Assembly (NCBI RefSeq): GCF_036241575.1
Contig: NZ_CP108455.1
Location: 7,051,001 to 7,115,000, forward strand
Direction: 5' to 3'
DNA: 64,000 nt
DNA from: Streptomyces sp. NBC_01267
Lineage (GTDB): Bacteria > Actinomycetota > Actinomycetes > Streptomycetales > Streptomycetaceae
Shown here one piece after another: positions 33,031-41,603 of this stretch. The position numbers and the translations under genes were made by a program. Numbering within the stretch: the first letter of the stretch is position 1; each line of letters opens with the position of its first letter. The notes below the pieces were generated by a model that did no database searches, was not told the DNA's origin, and worked only from the letters and a program-made list of their open reading frames with translations.

Positions 33031-34206
33031 ATGGCAGCGACAGGGAACGGCCCGCTGGCCGGGGTGCGCGTGGTCGAGCTGGCGGGCATCGGGCCGGGCC
33101 CGTTCGCCGCGATGCTCCTCGCGGACCTCGGAGCCGATGTCGTACGCGTCGACCGGCCCGGCGGTGCGGGGCTCGCGGTCAACCCGGAGTACGACCTCAC
33201 CAACCGCAACAAACGCTCGGTGCTCGTCGACCTCAAGGCCGAGGACGGCCCCGCCCGGGTCCTCGACCTCGTGGAGCGCGCCGACATCCTCATCGAGGGC
33301 TACCGGCCGGGCGTCGCCGAGCGGCTCGGCGTCGGCCCCGAGCAGTGCCACGCCCGCAACCCGAAGCTGGTGTACGGGCGGATGACCGGCTGGGGACAGG
33401 ACGGACCGCTCGCCCGGCGCGCCGGGCACGACATCGCGTACATCGCCGTCACCGGCACGCTCGGCATGATCGGCAACCCCGGCGAGCCGCCCGCCGTTCC
33501 GGCGAACCTGGTCGGCGACTACGCGGGAGGCTCGCTCTACCTGGTCGTCGGCGTCCTCGCCGCGCTCCAGCACGCCCGTACGGACGGGGGAGCGGGCCAG
33601 GTCGTCGACGCCGCGATCGTGGACGGCACCGCGCATCTGACCACGATGATCCACGGCATGCTCGCGGCCGGCGGCTGGCAGGACCGGCGCGGCGCCAATC
33701 TGCTCGACGGCGGCTGCCCGTTCTACGGCAGCTACGCCACATCGGACGGCGAGTACATGGCTGTGGGAGCCCTGGAGCCGCAGTTCTACGACGAGTTCGT
33801 CCGGCTGCTCGGGATCGCCGCCGAAGCGCCCGCACGCAAGGACGTCGCCCGGTGGGACGCGCTGCGCGACACCATCGCCGCCCGTTTCCTGACCCGGACG
33901 CGCGCGGAGTGGACAGCGGTCTTCGAGGACTCGGACGCCTGCGTGGCGCCGGTCCTCTCGCTGCGCGAGGCCCCCGCGCACCCGCACGTCGCCGCGCGCG
34001 GAACGTTCGTCGAACACAGCGGCATGACCCAGCCCGCGCCCGCCCCGCGCTTCTCCGTGACGCCCGGTTCCGTACGCAGGGGGCCCGCGAGGCCGGGCGC
34101 CGACACCGTGGAGGTGGCCCGCGACTGGGGCGTGCCCGGTATCGCGGCGGAGACCGGCCCGCCGGAACGGGACGCGCGGCGGACAGCGGGGGCGGGAGAC
34201 CGTTGA
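33031..34206 (+). CDS. CoA-transferase family III protein, probable alpha-methylacyl-CoA racemase
   Basis: A 391-residue family III CoA-transferase. The pattern is that of alpha-methylacyl-CoA racemase: GIGPGPFAAMLLADLGADVVRVDRP at the start, the catalytic-type His in RRAGHDIAYIAVTG and Asp in GQVVDAAIVDGTAHL (equivalents of His126 and Asp156 in the mycobacterial enzyme). It would epimerise 2-methyl-branched acyl-CoAs so they can enter beta-oxidation, fitting the branched fatty acids of Streptomyces. ATG 33031 follows GGGGG; the in-frame start at 32995 lies in the probable promoter. It heads an operon with thiolase and FadB/J genes and overlaps a dehydrogenase remnant. Confidence 0.88.
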   Translation: MAATGNGPLAGVRVVELAGIGPGPFAAMLLADLGADVVRVDRPGGAGLAVNPEYDLTNRNKRSVLVDLKAEDGPARVLDLVERADILIEGYRPGVAERLGVGPEQCHARNPKLVYGRMTGWGQDGPLARRAGHDIAYIAVTGTLGMIGNPGEPPAVPANLVGDYAGGSLYLVVGVLAALQHARTDGGAGQVVDAAIVDGTAHLTTMIHGMLAAGGWQDRRGANLLDGGCPFYGSYATSDGEYMAVGALEPQFYDEFVRLLGIAAEAPARKDVARWDALRDTIAARFLTRTRAEWTAVFEDSDACVAPVLSLREAPAHPHVAARGTFVEHSGMTQPAPAPRFSVTPGSVRRGPARPGADTVEVARDWGVPGIAAETGPPERDARRTAGAGDR

Positions 34207-34379
34207 AGCGACGACTCCAGAAGCGGATGGCCGACGTTCCTGACCAACTGCTTCATGAATATGCGTACGTGACTGAGTGTCAGATATCGAAGGCGTGCAC
34301 CGGCGGCCGTATACGGACGATCTGCGGCGGCACGACCGAGATCATGATGGAGAACACCGGCCGCCCCTTCCTTGCCTGA
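34203..34379 (+). pseudogene. C-terminal remnant of an acyl-CoA dehydrogenase gene
   Basis: A 58-codon frame (TTG overlapping the racemase stop as TTGA) ends in RIRTICGGTTEIM...GRPFL, the C-terminal signature of acyl-CoA dehydrogenases (usual form RIxxIYGGTTEIMxxIIGR). The preceding LLHEYAYVTECQISKA resembles the helix normally read as LHGGYGYMxEYPI. The ~330 residues carrying FAD and substrate sites are absent, and conserved Tyr and Ile-Ile are replaced. It lies exactly where a dehydrogenase is expected between racemase and thiolase, so I read it as a deletion remnant. A small retained protein is less likely. Confidence 0.7.
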
Positions 34380-34401
34380 CCCTCCTCGAAAGGCTGCTGT
34401 C

Positions 34402-35616
34402 TTGAGTACCGAAGCATTCGTCTACGACGCGATCCGCACCCCGCGCGGGCGCGGCAAGGCCAATGGCGCCCTGCACGGCACCAAGCCGATCGACCTGGTC
34501 GTCGGCCTGATCCACGAAATGCGCCGCAGGTTCCCCGGCCTCGACCCGGCCGCCATCGACGACATCGTGCTCGGCGTGGTCAGCCCGGTGGGCGACCAGG
34601 GCTCCGACATCGCCCGTATCGCGGCCGTCGCCGCCGGACTGCCCGACACCGTCGCCGGGGTGCAGGAGAACCGCTTCTGCGCCTCGGGCCTCGAAGCCGT
34701 CAACCTCGCCGCCGCCAAGGTCCGTTCCGGCTGGGAGGACCTGGTCCTGGCCGGTGGGGTCGAGTCGATGTCCCGGGTCCCGATGGCCTCCGACGGCGGG
34801 GCCTGGGCCATGGACCCGATGACCAACTGGGACACCGGCTTCGCCCCCCAGGGCGTCGGCGCCGACCTCATCGCGACCATCGGGGGATTCACCCGGCACG
34901 ACGTCGACTCCTACGCCGCGCTGTCCCAGGAGCGGGCGGCCGAGGCATGGAAGGACGGCCGCTTCGCGCGCTCCGTCGTTCCCGTCACGGACCGCAACGG
35001 CCTGGTAGTCCTGGACCACGACGAACATCTGCGCCCCGGCACGACCGCGGAGTCGCTCGCCGCGCTCAAGCCCTCCTTCGCCACGATCGGCGAGATGGGC
35101 GGCTTCGACGCGGTCGCACTGCAGAAGTACCACTGGGTCGAGAAGATCGACCACGTCCACCACGCGGGCAATTCCTCCGGCATCGTGGACGGGGCCTCAC
35201 TGGTCGCCATCGGCTCCGGCCAGATCGGCGAGCGCTACGGGCTGACCCCACGGGCCCGTATCGTCTCGGCCGCCGTGTCGGGGTCCGAGCCGACCATCAT
35301 GCTGACCGGGCCCGCGCCCGCCACCCGCAAGGCCCTCGCCAAGGCGGGTCTGACCATCGCCGACATCGACCTCGTGGAGATCAACGAAGCGTTCGCGGGC
35401 GTCGTCCTGCGCTTCGCCAGGGACATGGAGCTCCCGCTCGACAAGATCAACGTCAATGGCGGGGCCATCGCGCTGGGCCACCCGCTCGGCGCCACCGGCG
35501 CGATGATCCTCGGCACTCTCATCGACGAACTGGAGCGCCGCGACCAGCGGTACGGCCTGGTCACGCTCTGCGTCGGCGGCGGCATGGGCGTCGCCACCGT
35601 CATCGAGCGTCTCTGA
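34402..35616 (+). CDS. fadA: Acetyl-CoA C-acyltransferase (thiolase)
   Basis: Last enzyme of beta-oxidation: cleaves 3-ketoacyl-CoA with CoA. The 404-residue protein has the nucleophilic Cys in [23 protein letters not shown], the catalytic His in [15 protein letters not shown] and the second Cys in CVGGGMG. The start appears to be TTG 34402 with AAAGG upstream, 22 nt after the dehydrogenase remnant. It is 43 nt from the FadB/J gene, as in the known two-subunit trifunctional complexes, so a FadA-FadB complex is likely. Confidence 0.92.
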   Translation: MSTEAFVYDAIRTPRGRGKANGALHGTKPIDLVVGLIHEMRRRFPGLDPAAIDDIVLGVVSPVGDQGSDIARIAAVAAGLPDTVAGVQENRFCASGLEAVNLAAAKVRSGWEDLVLAGGVESMSRVPMASDGGAWAMDPMTNWDTGFAPQGVGADLIATIGGFTRHDVDSYAALSQERAAEAWKDGRFARSVVPVTDRNGLVVLDHDEHLRPGTTAESLAALKPSFATIGEMGGFDAVALQKYHWVEKIDHVHHAGNSSGIVDGASLVAIGSGQIGERYGLTPRARIVSAAVSGSEPTIMLTGPAPATRKALAKAGLTIADIDLVEINEAFAGVVLRFARDMELPLDKINVNGGAIALGHPLGATGAMILGTLIDELERRDQRYGLVTLCVGGGMGVATVIERL

Positions 35617-35659
35617 CCGCGTCCCTTCCCTCACGGCCCGCAAACGGAGCAGCCACACC

Positions 35660-37831
35660 ATGAGCGAGAACACCACCATCCGCTGGGAACAGGACGGGAC
35701 CGGCGTGGTCACCCTGGTACTCGACGACCCCCACCAGTCCGCGAACACCATGAACCAGGCGTTCAAGGAGTCGATCGCGGCCGTCGCCGACCGTGCCGAG
35801 GCCGAGCGCGACAGCATCCGCGGCATCATCGTCACCTCCGCCAAGAAGACCTTCTTCGCGGGCGGCGACCTCAAGGACCTGATCAGGATCGGGCCCGCAC
35901 AGGCCCAGCAGGCCTTCGACACGGGCATGGACATCAAGCACGCCCTGCGCCGGATCGAAACCCTCGGCAAACCGGTCGTCGCGGCCGTCAACGGCGCCGC
36001 CCTGGGCGGCGGTTACGAGATCGCGCTGGCCTGCCACCACCGGGTCGCCCTCGACGCCCCCGGCTCCAGGATCGGCCTGCCCGAGGTCACCCTGGGCCTG
36101 CTGCCCGCCGGTGGCGGCGTCACCCGTACCGTACGGCTGCTGGGCATCGCCGACGCGCTGCTCAAGGTGCTGCTCCAGGGCACCCGGTACACCCCCCGGC
36201 GCGCCCTGGACAACGGCCTGGTCCACGAGATCGCCGCCACCCCCGACGAGATGCTCGCCAAGGCCCACGCGTTCATCGACGCGAACCCCGAGTCGCAGCA
36301 GCCGTGGGACGTCAAGGGCTACAAGATCCCCGGCGGTACCCCGTCCGACCCGCGCTTCGCCGCCAACCTCCCCGCCTTTCCCGCCAATCTGAAGAAGCAG
36401 ATCAACGGCGCCCCCTACCCCGCCCCGCGCAACATCCTCGCGGCGGCCGTAGAGGGCTCCCAGGTCGACTTCGAGACCGCGCAGACCATCGAGGCGCGGT
36501 ACTTCGTGGAGCTGGTCACCGGCCAGATCTCGAAGAACATGACCCAGGCGTTCTTCTTCGACCTCCAGGCCGTCAACTCCGGCGCCAACCGCCCCCGGGA
36601 CATCGAGCCACGCCCGGTCCGCAAGGTCGCCGTCCTCGGCGCCGGAATGATGGGGGCGGGCATCGCGTACGCGTGCGCCCGCGCAGGCATCGAGGTCGTC
36701 CTCAAGGACGTGTCGTCCGAGGCGGCGCAGCAGGGCAAGGCGTACGCGGAGAAGCTCCTCGCGAAGGCGCTCTCCCGGGGCCGCACCACCGAGTCGAAGC
36801 GCGACGCGCTGCTCGCTCTCATCACCCCGACCGGTGACCCCGCCGACCTGGCGGGCTGCGACGCGGTGATCGAAGCGGTCTTCGAGGACCCGGCGCTGAA
36901 GAGCAAGGTGTTCCAGGAGATCGAAGGCATCATCGAGCCCGGCGCGCTGCTCTGTTCCAACACCTCGACCCTGCCCATCACGCTGCTCGCCGAGGGCGTG
37001 ACACGGCCCGCCGACTTCATCGGTCTGCACTTCTTCTCGCCCGTCGACAAGATGCCGCTCGTCGAGATCATCAAGGGCGAGCGGACCGGCGACGAGGCCC
37101 TGGCACGCGCCTTCGACCTGGTACGCCAGATCAGGAAGACCCCGATCGTCGTCAACGACTCACGCGGCTTCTTCACGTCGCGGGTCATCGGACAGTTCAT
37201 CAACGAGGGCGTGGCGATGGTCGGCGAGGGCGTCGACCCCGCGTCGGTGGAGCAGGCGGCGGCGCAGGCCGGCTACCCGGCCAAGGTGCTCTCCCTGATG
37301 GACGAGCTGACACTCACCCTGCCGCGCAAGATCCGCAACGAGGCGAAGCGGGCCGTCGAGGAGGCGGGCGGCACCTGGGCCGGGCACCCGTCGGACGAGG
37401 TCATCGACCGGATGGTCGACGAGTTCGGCCGCACGGGCCGCAGCGGGGGAGCGGGCTTCTACGAGTACACCGACGGGAAGCGGGACGGTCTCTGGCCCGG
37501 TCTGCGCGAGCACTTCACCGAGGCCGGGGTGGACATCCCGTTCACCGACATGAAGGAGCGGATGCTCTTCTCGGAGGCGCTGGACACCGTCCGCTGCTTC
37601 GAGGAAGGCGTACTGACCTCGGTCGCCGACGCCAACATCGGCTCGATCTTCGGCATCGGGTTCCCGGGCTGGACGGGGGGCGTCATCCAGTACATCAACG
37701 GATACCCGGGCGGTCTGCCCGGCTTCGTGGCACGGGCGCGTGCGCTCGCCGAGCGGTACGGGGAGCGGTTCGCCCCGCCCGCCCTGCTGGTCGAGAAGGC
37801 CGAGAAGGGCGAGCAGTTCAGCGACAGCTGA
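35660..37831 (+). CDS. fadB: Multifunctional enoyl-CoA hydratase / 3-hydroxyacyl-CoA dehydrogenase
   Basis: Second and third steps of beta-oxidation in one 723-residue chain. Crotonase domain ~5-200 with oxyanion-hole segments TFFAGGDLKDL and GAALGGGYEIALA and the acidic GLPEVTLGLLP region; linker; Rossmann domain from ~318 with GAGMMGAGIAYACARAG and HFFSPVDKMPLVEII; C-terminal helical dehydrogenase domains with NDSRGFFTSRV and SGGAGFYEY. ATG 35660 follows GGAG. Closest in layout to FadJ/FadB-type alpha subunits. Operon with thiolase; the following MerR gene converges on it. Confidence 0.93.
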   Translation: MSENTTIRWEQDGTGVVTLVLDDPHQSANTMNQAFKESIAAVADRAEAERDSIRGIIVTSAKKTFFAGGDLKDLIRIGPAQAQQAFDTGMDIKHALRRIETLGKPVVAAVNGAALGGGYEIALACHHRVALDAPGSRIGLPEVTLGLLPAGGGVTRTVRLLGIADALLKVLLQGTRYTPRRALDNGLVHEIAATPDEMLAKAHAFIDANPESQQPWDVKGYKIPGGTPSDPRFAANLPAFPANLKKQINGAPYPAPRNILAAAVEGSQVDFETAQTIEARYFVELVTGQISKNMTQAFFFDLQAVNSGANRPRDIEPRPVRKVAVLGAGMMGAGIAYACARAGIEVVLKDVSSEAAQQGKAYAEKLLAKALSRGRTTESKRDALLALITPTGDPADLAGCDAVIEAVFEDPALKSKVFQEIEGIIEPGALLCSNTSTLPITLLAEGVTRPADFIGLHFFSPVDKMPLVEIIKGERTGDEALARAFDLVRQIRKTPIVVNDSRGFFTSRVIGQFINEGVAMVGEGVDPASVEQAAAQAGYPAKVLSLMDELTLTLPRKIRNEAKRAVEEAGGTWAGHPSDEVIDRMVDEFGRTGRSGGAGFYEYTDGKRDGLWPGLREHFTEAGVDIPFTDMKERMLFSEALDTVRCFEEGVLTSVADANIGSIFGIGFPGWTGGVIQYINGYPGGLPGFVARARALAERYGERFAPPALLVEKAEKGEQFSDS

Positions 37832-37865
37832 CCCGCTCGGCCCGCCGTGCCGCCGGTCGGACCGG

Positions 37866-38621
37866 TCAGCGGGGGGCGCCGGTCGCTGCGGGTCCGTCCA
37901 CGTAACGGGCCCGCAGCTCCTCCTTCAGTGACCGCTGGAACGCGGTCACCAGCGCCTGCACGACCATCGGCTGCATGGAGGCGGAGAGCGACTTCATCGC
38001 CTCCACGGCCGCCGGATCGCGCTCGCGCTCCCGGTAGGGCCCCCACACCTCGTCCTGGAAGAGCCGGGTCAGTTCCTTCGCCGCGGCCCGGGTGTGTTCC
38101 AGCACCACCGTACGGGCGGCCAGGATCGTCTCGTGCTCGATCGGCACGTCGAGCAGCTGGACACCGAGCGCGAGCAACCCGGGGTCGACCCGGAAGGCAT
38201 CCGGGTCGCCGGTCACCCTCTCCAGCACGTTCATCGCGGCCAGCCGGTCGATGTCCCCTCCCGACAACGCCCGCCCGGCCCGCCGCTCCAGCTCGGCCCG
38301 GGTGGCGTCGTCCGCGCCCTCCGGCGCCCACGAGGCCACCACGGCACGGTGGATGGCGAGGTCGTGCGCGCTCAGGTCCTCCGGCAGCTGCTGGAGGTAG
38401 CGCTCGATCGCGGCCAGCGTCAGCCCGTGGTGCTGAAGCTCCTCGATCAGCGCGAGGCGGGAGAGATGGGCGGGGCCGTACAGACCGACGCGGCGGGGAC
38501 CGATCACCGGTGGATGCAGCAGACCGCGGGTGCTGTAGAAGCGGACCGTACGCACCGTGACCCCGGCACGCGCGGCCAGTTCGTCGACCGTGAGGGCCGT
38601 CTCCCCGGTCTCCGTCGACAT
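37866..38621 (-). CDS. MerR-family transcriptional regulator
   Basis: A 251-residue regulator with an N-terminal MerR winged helix (LTVDELAARAGVTVRTVRFYSTRGLLHPP) and the usual LIEELQHHGLTLAAIERYL helix, then an unusually long ~170-residue effector domain of no clear family. MerR proteins untwist promoters with long spacers. It converges on fadB with only 34 nt between and is divergent from a TetR gene. A TipA- or metal-type effector is not evident: no Cys metal site is visible. Ribosome site GAGAGG precedes ATG 38621. Confidence 0.88.
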   Translation of the reverse strand: MSTETGETALTVDELAARAGVTVRTVRFYSTRGLLHPPVIGPRRVGLYGPAHLSRLALIEELQHHGLTLAAIERYLQQLPEDLSAHDLAIHRAVVASWAPEGADDATRAELERRAGRALSGGDIDRLAAMNVLERVTGDPDAFRVDPGLLALGVQLLDVPIEHETILAARTVVLEHTRAAAKELTRLFQDEVWGPYRERERDPAAVEAMKSLSASMQPMVVQALVTAFQRSLKEELRARYVDGPAATGAPR

Positions 38622-38667
38622 GGCGGTGCCTCTCTTCCCCGGACCGGTACGCGGTCGGTCCGGTGCA

Positions 38668-38697
38668 ACAGTATTGCTGTCTCACCACTCCTGTGAA
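38668..38697 (-). promoter_or_regulatory. Candidate promoter of the MerR gene
   Basis: On the minus strand TTCACA (38692-38697) and TACTGT (38668-38673) are 18 nt apart, 47 nt before the MerR start. The spacer and -10 contain an imperfect GACAGCAATACTGTTGC dyad, which could be an autoregulatory MerR site. Confidence 0.35.
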
Positions 38698-38765
38698 AGT
38701 GCCCTGGTTGGGCTACTGTCGTCGGGCTGTGGCCGGGTGGCCGAAGGACGGACGGGGAGGGCCTG

Positions 38766-39401
38766 ATGGCTCCACGGAGTACCGCCGATGCGGCGCTGCT
38801 GACCCACGCGCTGGACGGTGAGCCGGCGCCCGCGGACCCGCTCACCGAGCAGATACTCGACGCGGCACGTGAGCAGTTCACCACCTTCGGTCTGCGCCGG
38901 TCGACCGTCGACGACGTGGCGAAACGGGCCGGGGTCTCACGCGTCACCGTGTACCGGCGGTTCGGCAACAAGGACGGGCTGGTCTCCGCCTGCCTGATCC
39001 GCGAGTACCGCAGGTTCGTCATGGACGTCGACGCGACCGTGGCCGGCCTGCCCACCGTGGAGGACCGGCTGGTCGAGGGGTTCCTCGTGGTGCTCCAGCA
39101 CATCCGGCAACACCCGCTGATCGGCGGGCTGCTGCGGCTGGAGCCCGAGACGCTGCTGCCCTTTCTGACGGTGGAGAGCGGCCCTGGTTTCCTGGCCGTC
39201 CGGTCGTATCTCGCCGACCGGCTGCGGCACGCGCAACGGCTGGAGGGCAGGCCGGTGACCGATCCGACGCCGGTCGCCGAACTGATGGTGCGGATCACCG
39301 TCTCGTTCCTGCTCAACCCGGTCAGCTGCTTCGAGCTCGACGACGACGACCAGGTACGGGACTTCGCCCGCCGGTACCTCATTCCGCTGCTGGGGCGCTG
39401 A
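38766..39401 (+). CDS. TetR/AcrR-family regulator
   Basis: A 211-residue regulator: ~25-residue leader, TetR helix-turn-helix at ~28-75 (ILDAAREQFTTFGLRRSTVDDVAKRAGVSRVTVYRRFGNKDGL), then a ligand-binding helical domain. It overlaps the convergent MpaB-family gene by 23 nt at the 3' ends and is divergent from the MerR gene. Fatty-acid genes to the left or the oxygenase-like genes to the right are the natural candidates for its targets. Confidence 0.9.
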   Translation: MAPRSTADAALLTHALDGEPAPADPLTEQILDAAREQFTTFGLRRSTVDDVAKRAGVSRVTVYRRFGNKDGLVSACLIREYRRFVMDVDATVAGLPTVEDRLVEGFLVVLQHIRQHPLIGGLLRLEPETLLPFLTVESGPGFLAVRSYLADRLRHAQRLEGRPVTDPTPVAELMVRITVSFLLNPVSCFELDDDDQVRDFARRYLIPLLGR

Positions 39402-40353
39402 CCCGGCGTACCGCGTGCGGACCGTCGCCCGTCCGCCGTCCGTCCGTCTCCTGGCCGTCCGTCTCCTGGCCGTCCGTCTCCTGCTCGTCGGGGAGCGGAT
39501 GCAGCGGGCGGTTCTGCGTCCAGTGCGGACCGAGGTCGTCCAGCGTCCAGCCGAAGGGGTAGGAGCGCGGCTTGGGCAGCGCGGGCCGCCGCCCCGGCCG
39601 CGCGGGCAGAGCCCGTACGACGTACGACCTGGCCCGCACGGCCCGGACGGCGGCCGACCGTACCCACTGCGGCTGCGGGCGGAAACCGAGCGCCCGCAGC
39701 AGTGGCTCGTCGAGCAGCGCCAGCGCCAGCCGGGCCACCAGGGGGCTCATGAAGCGTGGATACCAGCCCGCCATCACCCGGAAGGTGGCGTTCGCGACCC
39801 GGCGGTTGGCCGGGTGGTACGCGAACATCTCCGCCTCGTAGGCGTCGAGGAATCTCTCGAAACCGGCGTAGCTGGAAGGGGCGCCGTCGATGCCCATCAT
39901 CAGCGCCGTCCGGTGGCCGACCAGGGCCAGGGCCTCGGCCTCGTTGGCGCAGAGTTTTCGCCAGCCGAAGCGGTCGATCCAGCGCTTCGGGCCGACGACG
40001 GTCGTGGCGAGGACGTACAGGAAGTCCTCGTTGGGGATGCGGTACCTGCCGTGGATGCGGTTGAGATGGCGGGCGGCGGCCCGGCCGCGCGCGCTGTCGA
40101 ACCCGTCCCGGACCATCTCGTAGCCGATGAGCACGGTGTCGTCGTACCGCTTCTGCCCGGCCTTCTCGAACTCCTGTGTGCGGTCGAGCAGTTGAGATAT
40201 CCGGGGGACGCCGTAGTCGCGCAGGAAGGCGACGCTCACCCCCTGGGCGTAGTCCCAGGGGAACTCGTACTGCGAGATCAGCCGGTGGATGTGTTCGAAA
40301 TCCCGCGCGGGGTCCATGGCGCGGATCTCGCGCAGGCGACTGTAGCGGCCCAT
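39379..40353 (-). CDS. MpaB-family (DUF2236) oxygenase-like protein 1
   Basis: A 324-residue protein of the DUF2236/oxygenase-MpaB family (relatives include the latex-clearing protein Lcp and fungal MpaB, haem-dependent oxygenases). Recognisable parts: FPWDYAQGVSVAFLRDYG, the RYDDTVLIGYEMVRDG helix, RIHGRYRIPNEDFLYVLAT and an Arg/Pro-rich end with DGQET repeats. Histidines at IHGRY and HIHRL are candidate haem or metal ligands, unproven. I use ATG 40353 behind GAGGAGG, not the earlier in-frame ATG at 40410. No signal peptide. Substrate unknown. Confidence 0.82.
   Translation of the reverse strand: MGRYSRLREIRAMDPARDFEHIHRLISQYEFPWDYAQGVSVAFLRDYGVPRISQLLDRTQEFEKAGQKRYDDTVLIGYEMVRDGFDSARGRAAARHLNRIHGRYRIPNEDFLYVLATTVVGPKRWIDRFGWRKLCANEAEALALVGHRTALMMGIDGAPSSYAGFERFLDAYEAEMFAYHPANRRVANATFRVMAGWYPRFMSPLVARLALALLDEPLLRALGFRPQPQWVRSAAVRAVRARSYVVRALPARPGRRPALPKPRSYPFGWTLDDLGPHWTQNRPLHPLPDEQETDGQETDGQETDGRRTGDGPHAVRRVSAPAAE
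39441..39485 (-). repeat. Three tandem 15-bp in-frame repeats
   Basis: Units 39441-39455 and 39456-39470 are identical, and 39471-39485 matches at 13 of 15. Read on the minus strand they encode a repeated pentapeptide (QETDG) near the C terminus of the MpaB-family protein, probably a disordered tail subject to slippage. Confidence 0.88.
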
Positions 40354-40712
40354 GGCTTCGCCTCCTCGGGTGCCCGGAACGGAGGGTGCGTGAAGGCCCG
40401 CGCTGCTCAACCTGCCCTGGTACGCAGCGTGTTGACGAGCCCCCCCGATGCCGGAGAGTCAATGTTACAGAAACTATCGACTTGTTTCACAGCGCACGTC
40501 AACGCCCCTGACGGACCTTCAGGGATGTGGCTGAATCGGTCTGCTGAGGTGGTGCGGCCGGGTGCTCGTGGATGTCCTGGCGGAGCGGTCGGCCCGGCTG
40601 CATACTGGAAAATGCACAAACCGGACATATAGCGAACTGTTTCCCGGTGGCCCGGGGGACGGGGCCTGGTCCGACGGCACGCCTCCGTCCCACGACCTTC
40701 AGGAGCATCACC
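40354..40712. other. Divergent promoter region between two MpaB-family genes
   Basis: About 360 bases without a gene. A GAAAC/GTTTC inverted repeat (40470-40474 and 40484-40488, 9-nt spacer) lies in a patch of lower GC that also contains possible minus-strand promoter elements (TGAAAC, TAACAT). This is a reasonable place for the adjacent TetR protein to bind. Toward 40713 the sequence ACATATAGC near 40625 could be a plus-strand -10 region. Confidence 0.45.
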
Positions 40713-41603
40713 ATGAGCAGCCCCAGCAGGCCCGCCGAACCGGCGCCGCCCCCGCCGGGCGGCGTGCTGTGGAGCGAGGTCGGCGACATCAGGACGCTGC
40801 TCACCCTGCCCGCGGCGCTGGCCATGCAGGTCGCGCACCCGGCCGTCGGCGCCGGGGTCGACGAGTTCTCCGACTTCCGTACGGACCCGTGGGGCCGCGC
40901 CGAGCGCTCGCTGTGGTCGCTGCAGCTCTGGGTGTACGGCGGTGACGCGGCCGTCGAGGAGGGGAGCCGCCTCCGGGCGCTGCACCGGGGTATCGAGGGC
41001 ACCGACACCCGGGGCCGCCACTACCGCGCGCTCGCTCCGCACACCTACGCCTGGGTGCACGCCACCGGCTTCCCGGTCTTCCTGCGGCGCCGGACGTACC
41101 TCGGCCGCCCCTACACCGAGGCGCAGCAGCGGCAGCTCTACGGGGAGTGGCTCCAGGTCGGCCGGGTCCTCGGCATCGACGACCGGGACATGCCGCAGAC
41201 CGTCGAGGCGTTCTGGCCGTACTACCGCAGGATGCTGGCCGACGAGATCGAGGCCACCCCCCTGGTGCGGGAACTGACCGATGTCCGCAGCCCGGTACCC
41301 GCCCCCGACCGGGGGCCCCGGGTGGTCCGGCTGCTCGTACGGGCGCTGTGGCCCGTACTGCTGCCGCCCCTGGCGCGCTTCCGGCGCTTCGTCACCGTCG
41401 GGCTGATGCCGCCGGACGCCCGCGAGGCCATGGGGCTGGAATGGACGGACTCCCAGGAGCGCGCACTGCGCCGCTTCGGCCGGTTCGTGGGAGCCGTGGT
41501 GCCGGTGCTTCCCGAGCGGCTGCGCTACCTCCCCCTGGCCCGCGCGGCGCGGGCCCGCCACCGGGTCAGGCGGACGCCCGGCGCACCAGATCCGTCGGCA
41601 TGA
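40713..41603 (+). CDS. MpaB-family (DUF2236) oxygenase-like protein 2
   Basis: A 296-residue second DUF2236 protein, transcribed away from the first. It starts at ATG 40713 after CAGGAG. Typical features: LTLPAALAMQVAHPAVGAGVDEFSDFRTDPWGR, LHRGIEGTDTRGRHYRALAPHTYAWVHATGF, EWLQVGRVLGIDDRDMPQTVEAFWPYY. The conserved QVAHPAV and YAWVHA histidines are likely ligands in this subfamily. It is clearly more canonical DUF2236 than the neighbour. The 3' end overlaps the LacI gene by 38 nt on the opposite strand. Confidence 0.87.
   Translation: MSSPSRPAEPAPPPPGGVLWSEVGDIRTLLTLPAALAMQVAHPAVGAGVDEFSDFRTDPWGRAERSLWSLQLWVYGGDAAVEEGSRLRALHRGIEGTDTRGRHYRALAPHTYAWVHATGFPVFLRRRTYLGRPYTEAQQRQLYGEWLQVGRVLGIDDRDMPQTVEAFWPYYRRMLADEIEATPLVRELTDVRSPVPAPDRGPRVVRLLVRALWPVLLPPLARFRRFVTVGLMPPDAREAMGLEWTDSQERALRRFGRFVGAVVPVLPERLRYLPLARAARARHRVRRTPGAPDPSA

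Noticed and set aside
31431..34202. Extension of the acyl-CoA dehydrogenase remnant upstream through the ROK and racemase genes
   Set aside because: Only the last ~58 codons resemble a dehydrogenase; the upstream part is antisense or out-of-frame sequence of other genes.
37832..37865. Terminator between fadB and the MerR gene
   Set aside because: GC-rich with small self-complementary patches but no stem comparable with the other terminators.
39441..39485. Short direct repeats considered as a CRISPR-like array
   Set aside because: Units are contiguous without spacers and lie in frame inside a coding region.
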